A stretch of 28,228 bases of DNA from Ga0077536 sp943370145 (lineage in GTDB: Bacteria > Pseudomonadota > Gammaproteobacteria > Ga0077536), in assembly GCA_943370145.1 (NCBI GenBank), contig CALRPY020000059.1, forward strand, positions 1 to 28,228, given 5' to 3'. Position numbers and translations under genes: made by a program. The notes beneath the pieces were generated by a model. That model ran no database searches. It saw only the letters and a program-made list of their open reading frames with translations, and was not told the DNA's origin. Shown in pieces: positions 24,770 to 28,228 of the stretch. Each line of letters opens with the position of its first letter. Position 1 is the first letter of the stretch.

Positions 24770-25939
24770 TCAGCGCAGCGCCGTTCCGTGTTCTTCCGCG
24801 TCCTCTTCCAGCGACAAGTGCTCGAGACCGGCCAGCTTGTCGGATACCTTCGCGGCCTTGCCCTGCAGCTTGATGCGCAGGCGCAGTTCGTTCATCGAGT
24901 CCGCGTTGCGCAGCGCATCCTCGTAGCTGATGAGATCGGCTTCGTAGAGGTCGAACAGCGCCTGGTCGAAGGTCTTCATGCCGAGCTCGTTGGACTTCGA
25001 CATGATTTCCTTGATTGCATGCACCTCGCCCTTGAGGATCAGTTCCTGGATCAGCGGGGAATTGAGCATCACCTCGATGGCCGCCACCCGGCCCTTGCCG
25101 TCCGCCTTCTTCAGCAGGCGCTGGGCGATGAACGCCTTCAGGTTCAGCGACAGGTCCATGAACAGCTGCTGGTGCCGCTCCTCGGGGAAGAAGTTGATGA
25201 TGCGGTCCAGCGCCTGGTTGGCGCTGTTCGCGTGCAGGGTGGCCATCGCGAGGTGGCCGGTCTCGGCGAAGGTCAGGCCGAACTCCATCGTCTCGCGGTC
25301 ACGGATTTCACCGAGCAGGATGACGTCCGGGGCCTGGCGCAGCGTGTTCTTCAGCGCGATTCCCCAGTCGTCGGTGTCGACGCCGACCTCGCGCTGCATG
25401 ACGATGCAGTTCTTGTGCGGGTGGACGTACTCGATCGGGTCCTCGATCGTGATGATGTGGCCGTAGCTGTTCTCGTTGCGGTGGTTGATCATCGCCGCGA
25501 GCGATGTCGATTTGCCCGAACCGGTGCCACCGACCATGATGACGAGTCCGCGCTTCGTCATCGAGACGTCCTTCATCACGGGCGGCAGCCCCAGGCCGTC
25601 CAGCGTCGGCACCGTGGTCTCGATCGTCCGCAACACCATGCCGGTGTGGCCCTGCTGGATGTAGGCGTTGACGCGGAAGCGGCCGATGCCGGCCGGTGAA
25701 ATCGCGAAGTTGCATTCCTTGGTGGCTTCGTATTCCTTCAGCTGGCGATCGTTCATGATCGCGTAGGTCAGGGCCTTGCTGTTCTCCGGCGTCAGCTTGG
25801 TCTTGGAGACCGGCGTGACCTTGCCGTCGATCTTGATGGCGGGAGGAAAGTCCACGGTGATGAAGAGATCGGACCCCTTCTTGTCGACCATGAGCTTGAG
25901 CAGGTCCCGCATGTACTTGATTGCTTGATCCCGTTCCAT
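24770..25939 (-). CDS. pilU: Type IV pilus retraction ATPase PilU
   Basis: PilU assists PilT in retracting type IV pili. The 389-residue protein shows SDLFITVDFPPAIKIDG (23-39), Walker A GGTGSGKST (137-145), the Asp box TIEDPIEYVHPHK, Walker B DVILLGEIRDRET (205-217), and the His box GHLAMATLHANSANQ. The PilU-type C-terminus has SYEDALRNADSMNELRLRIK plus a 30-residue acidic tail. It resembles Pseudomonas PilU along its full length. The frame opens at 25966, but the ATG at 25937-25939 has AGGAGA at the right distance and fits the family. It follows pilT after 147 bp. That gap holds a perfect DnaA-box 9-mer, a 16-bp palindrome and a weak -10-like GAATAAT, so pilU may also have its own promoter. 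Confidence 0.95.
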   Translation of the reverse strand: MERDQAIKYMRDLLKLMVDKKGSDLFITVDFPPAIKIDGKVTPVSKTKLTPENSKALTYAIMNDRQLKEYEATKECNFAISPAGIGRFRVNAYIQQGHTGMVLRTIETTVPTLDGLGLPPVMKDVSMTKRGLVIMVGGTGSGKSTSLAAMINHRNENSYGHIITIEDPIEYVHPHKNCIVMQREVGVDTDDWGIALKNTLRQAPDVILLGEIRDRETMEFGLTFAETGHLAMATLHANSANQALDRIINFFPEERHQQLFMDLSLNLKAFIAQRLLKKADGKGRVAAIEVMLNSPLIQELILKGEVHAIKEIMSKSNELGMKTFDQALFDLYEADLISYEDALRNADSMNELRLRIKLQGKAAKVSDKLAGLEHLSLEEDAEEHGTALR

Positions 25940-26029
25940 CAGGGCTCTCCTGCAGTTTGACGCCACGCGACGCGCGGCAAGGCGAGTATTCCACCGATCC
26001 CGGCGCGGCTCCGGGACTTCTTCCCGACA

Positions 26030-26038
26030 TTATTCACA
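26030..26038 (+). promoter_or_regulatory. Perfect DnaA-box 9-mer between pilT and pilU
   Basis: TTATTCACA fits the strict DnaA-box consensus TTATNCACA. It is a single copy, not a cluster, and there is no AT-rich unwinding region, so it is not an origin. On the minus strand the same bases overlap GAATAAT, a possible -10 for pilU. Chance occurrence cannot be excluded. Confidence 0.35.
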
Positions 26039-26062
26039 AGCTTGCGCCGGGCGGGAATCGTC

Positions 26063-26078
26063 GCGCGCGGCCGCGCGC
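26063..26078. repeat. 16-bp perfect palindrome after pilT
   Basis: GCGCGCGG followed by its exact complement in reverse forms a 16-bp palindrome 8 bp beyond the pilT stop codon. It has no loop and no following T-run. In such GC-rich DNA it may be chance; a 6-bp hairpin (arms 25998-26003 and 26011-26016) lies nearby. Confidence 0.4.
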
Positions 26079-26086
26079 CGCCGCCC

Positions 26087-27121
26087 CTAGAACAGATCCT
26101 TGTTGGACGCCTTGGCGCGCGCTTCCACGCGCGACACCAGGCCCTTCTGCACCAGCTGCTGCAGGCACTGGTCCAGCGTCTGCATGCCGAACTGCTGGCC
26201 GGTCTGGATGGCCGAGTACATCTGCGCGATCTTGTTCTCGCGGATGAGGTTCCGGATGGCGGGCGTGCCGATCATGATCTCGTGGGCGGCGACGCGCCCA
26301 CCCCCGTTCTTCTTCAGCAGGGTCTGCGAGATCACCGCGCGCAGGGACTCGGACAGCATCGCGCGCACCATGTCCTTCTCGTCGGCCGGGAAGACGTCGA
26401 CGATGCGGTCGATCGTTTTCGCCGCCGAGCTCGTATGCAGGGTGCCGAATACGAGGTGGCCGGTTTCGGCGGCGGTCAGCGCGAGGCGGATGGTTTCGAG
26501 GTCGCGCATTTCACCGACCAGGATGGTGTCCGGGTCCTCGCGCAGCGCCGAGCGCAGCGCTTCATTGAAGCCAAGGGTGTCGCGATGGACCTCGCGCTGG
26601 TTGATCAGGCACTTCTTGCTCTGGTGGACGAATTCGATCGGGTCCTCGATGGTCAGGATGTGACCGTATTCGCTCTCGTTCTTGTGGTTGACCATCGCCG
26701 CGAGCGTCGTCGACTTGCCGGAGCCGGTCGGTCCGGTGACGAGGACCACGCCGCGCGGGTAGTCCGAGATGTCCTTGAAGATGCCCGGCGCCTTCAGATC
26801 TTCGAGCGACAGGATCGTCGACGGAATCGTGCGGAACACGGCGCCCGCGCCACGGTTCTGGTTGAACGCGTTGACGCGGAAGCGGGCGAGGCCGGGGATC
26901 TCGAACGAGAAGTCGCATTCGAGGAATTCCTCGTAATCCTTGCGCTGCTTGTCGTTCATGATGTCGTAGACGAGATCGTGGACATCCTTGTGCTGCATCG
27001 CCGGCACGTTGATGCGGCGCACGTCGCCATCGACGCGAATCATCGGCGGCAGGCCCGCCGAGAGATGGAGGTCGGAAGCTCCGTTTTTCACGCTGAAGGC
27101 CAAGAGCTCACCGATGTCCAT
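26087..27121 (-). CDS. pilT: Type IV pilus retraction ATPase PilT
   Basis: PilT is the hexameric motor that disassembles type IV pili and drives twitching and DNA uptake. The 344-residue protein is canonical: MDIGELLAFSVKNGASDLHL at the start, Walker A GPTGSGKST (130-138), the Asp box TIEDPIEFVHQ, Walker B DTILVGEMRDLET (198-210), the His box GHLVFGTLHTSSA, and the retraction-essential AIRNLIRE (288-295). The ATG at 27119-27121 has AAGGAG 8 nt upstream and matches the family start; the open frame continues upstream to 27154 without family character. It is the first of three tandem ATPase genes and is divergent from yggS, the arrangement known from pseudomonads. Confidence 0.97.
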   Translation of the reverse strand: MDIGELLAFSVKNGASDLHLSAGLPPMIRVDGDVRRINVPAMQHKDVHDLVYDIMNDKQRKDYEEFLECDFSFEIPGLARFRVNAFNQNRGAGAVFRTIPSTILSLEDLKAPGIFKDISDYPRGVVLVTGPTGSGKSTTLAAMVNHKNESEYGHILTIEDPIEFVHQSKKCLINQREVHRDTLGFNEALRSALREDPDTILVGEMRDLETIRLALTAAETGHLVFGTLHTSSAAKTIDRIVDVFPADEKDMVRAMLSESLRAVISQTLLKKNGGGRVAAHEIMIGTPAIRNLIRENKIAQMYSAIQTGQQFGMQTLDQCLQQLVQKGLVSRVEARAKASNKDLF

Positions 27122-27267
27122 CCACGTTCTCCTTTGCTGTCGAGGCGCCCGCACCGGCCAGCTGCCGCCGCATCTGGCCGCGCGCGATGTTGGTTACAAT
27201 GGCCAGGCCGCGCCCAGACCTAATGCGTTTTACCAAATCTATCAAGTAAGTTTCTGACTTGTCATGC

Positions 27268-27296
27268 TTGTTGAGCCGTCCAACCCGAAGTATAGC
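27268..27296 (+). promoter_or_regulatory. Possible sigma70 promoter for yggS
   Basis: TTGTTG (27268-27273) and TATAGC (27291-27296) are 17 bp apart. The start would be near 27303, about 19 nt before the yggS ATG. Both hexamers are moderate matches. The 200-bp region shared with divergent pilT is locally AT-richer than its surroundings; I could not settle on a pilT promoter within it. Confidence 0.4.
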
Positions 27297-27321
27297 TGCG
27301 GCATCAGTGCCGGCGAGCGCG

Positions 27322-27993
27322 ATGCATAGCGCCGGACTCGACGCCGTGCTGGCCCGCATCCGGGCCGCCGAGGCCGCGCACGGGCGCGCCCCCGGCTCGG
27401 TCAGGCTGCTCGCCGCGAGCAAGCAGCAGAGCCCCGGGACCATTCGTGCGACCGCCGCCGCCGGCCAGCACGCGTTCGGCGAGAATTACGTACAGGAAGC
27501 CCTGCCGAAGATGGCGGCACTGCGGGACCTGGACTTGAACTGGCACTTCATCGGCCGCATCCAGCGCAACAAGACGCGCGACATCGCCGCCCACTTCGAC
27601 TGGGTGCACACGCTCGACCGCCTCGACCTCGCACGGCGGCTCGCGGCGCAGCGGCCAGCGGATCTGGCGCCATTGCAGGTGCTCATCGAGGTCAACGTCA
27701 GCGGCGAAGCGAGCAAGGGCGGTCTCGCGCCGGAGACGGTACCGGCCTTCGCCGCGGCCCTGCGCGAACTGCCAGGCCTCGTGCTGCGCGGCCTGATGTG
27801 CCTGCCCGCGCCCGAAGACGACTTCGCGCGGCAGCGCGCGGCGTTCGCGCGGCTCAGGGGTCTCCTCGCCGCCCTGGGCGACCCCGCGCTCGACACGCTG
27901 TCGATGGGGACCTCGTCGGATCTCGAGGCCGCGATCGCGGAGGGCGCCACGATGGTGCGGGTCGGCACGGCGATTTTCGGCGCCCGCGCCTGA
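27322..27993 (+). CDS. yggS: Pyridoxal phosphate homeostasis protein (YggS/PLPBP family)
   Basis: YggS-family proteins bind pyridoxal 5'-phosphate in an alanine-racemase-like TIM barrel, have no known catalysis, and keep cellular vitamin B6 balanced. The 223-residue product has the PLP lysine K34 in LLAASKQQSPGTIR, then FGENYVQEALPKM, WHFIGRIQRNKTRDI, VLIEVNVSGEASKGG, and the phosphate-binding end SMGTSSDLEAAIAEGATMVRVGTAIFG. The frame opens earlier (27259), and a GTG at 27307 is possible. The ATG at 27322 gives the usual length. It lies 79 bp before proC and is divergent from pilT. The yggS-proC pair is conserved in many bacteria. Confidence 0.95.
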   Translation: MHSAGLDAVLARIRAAEAAHGRAPGSVRLLAASKQQSPGTIRATAAAGQHAFGENYVQEALPKMAALRDLDLNWHFIGRIQRNKTRDIAAHFDWVHTLDRLDLARRLAAQRPADLAPLQVLIEVNVSGEASKGGLAPETVPAFAAALRELPGLVLRGLMCLPAPEDDFARQRAAFARLRGLLAALGDPALDTLSMGTSSDLEAAIAEGATMVRVGTAIFGARA

Positions 27994-28072
27994 GGCCGGG
28001 CCGGCGAGGTCCACGGCCGATCGATGGTGCTAAACTCGCCGCTCACCGCGGCCAGCCGGAATACACCACAGC

Positions 28073-28228
28073 ATGACAGCACGCATTGCCTTCATCGGCG
28101 CCGGCAACATGGGCCGGGCCATTCTCGGCGGACTGCTCAGGGGCGGTCACGCGCCGGCGCAGCTGCGCGCGGCCGACGCCGATGACAGCGCCCGCGCGCG
28201 CGTCACGAGCGAGTTCGGCGTCGTCGCG
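28073..28228 (+). CDS. proC: Pyrroline-5-carboxylate reductase ProC, N-terminal part
   Basis: ProC reduces pyrroline-5-carboxylate to proline with NAD(P)H, the last step of proline synthesis. Only the first 52 codons are present; the gene is cut by the right edge of the window. They contain the dinucleotide-binding loop IAFIGAGNMGRAILGGLL (residues 5-22), as expected at the start of this family. The ATG at 28073-28075 has a weak GGAAT upstream. A TAAACT at 28031-28036 could be a -10, but cotranscription with yggS is just as likely. The yggS-proC neighbourhood supports the call. proA, which makes the precursor, lies at the other end of the window. Confidence 0.93.
   Translation, partial: MTARIAFIGAGNMGRAILGGLLRGGHAPAQLRAADADDSARARVTSEFGVVA

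Overview
The window is a gene-dense, GC-rich stretch of bacterial chromosome with almost no accessory DNA. Gene content and order point to a gammaproteobacterium. It has an outer-membrane LPS assembly lipoprotein, the block leuS-lptE-holA-proA-nadD-rsfS-rlmH, a pilT/pilU block divergent from yggS-proC, and the enlarged PstC/PstA permeases found in Pseudomonas-like lineages. I cannot name genus or species; a Chromatiales-, Xanthomonadales- or Pseudomonadales-like relative is an inference. Every gene is intact except the two cut by the window edges. I saw no tRNA, rRNA, IS element, prophage or CRISPR array.

Layout. (1) 1-7080, minus strand: a housekeeping block transcribed right to left. Its genes are leuS, lptE, holA (pol III delta), proA, nadD, rsfS, rlmH and the first codons of another gene at the left edge. 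(2) 7204-7631, minus: comEA, a small secreted helix-hairpin-helix DNA-binding protein with its own promoter and a clear intrinsic terminator. (3) 7740-16679: the phosphate regulon core. phoB-phoR on the plus strand converge on pstSCAB-phoU on the minus strand. I find a Pho box with a matching -10 in front of both phoB and pstS, with identical geometry. (4) 16681-17535: a class I SAM-dependent methyltransferase of unknown substrate, wedged between pstS and ppk. (5) 17638-21241: ppk1 and ppx, convergent. They make and degrade polyphosphate, so phosphate sensing, uptake and storage sit side by side. (6) 21390-23679: typA/bipA and dtd, plus strand. (7) 23672-27121: three tandem type IV pilus retraction-type ATPases on the minus strand (pilT, pilU and an extra PilU-like paralogue). 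(8) 27322-28228: yggS and the start of proC, plus strand.

How it fits together. At low phosphate PhoR phosphorylates PhoB, which should activate its own promoter and pstSCAB-phoU. PhoU, with the Pst transporter, signals sufficiency back to PhoR. Ppk1 stores imported phosphate as polyphosphate and Ppx releases it. PilT/PilU power pilus retraction and ComEA binds DNA in the periplasm, so this window carries two parts of a natural-transformation route.

No wholly new system is evident. The items most worth a second look are the third PilT/PilU ATPase, the very large periplasmic modules in PstC and PstA, the orphan methyltransferase abutting the pstS Pho box, a perfect hairpin between pstS and pstC, and the overlapping-end arrangement of phoR and phoU. 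No gene-free stretch exceeds 300 bases. The longest, 7546-7816, holds the comEA and phoB promoters.
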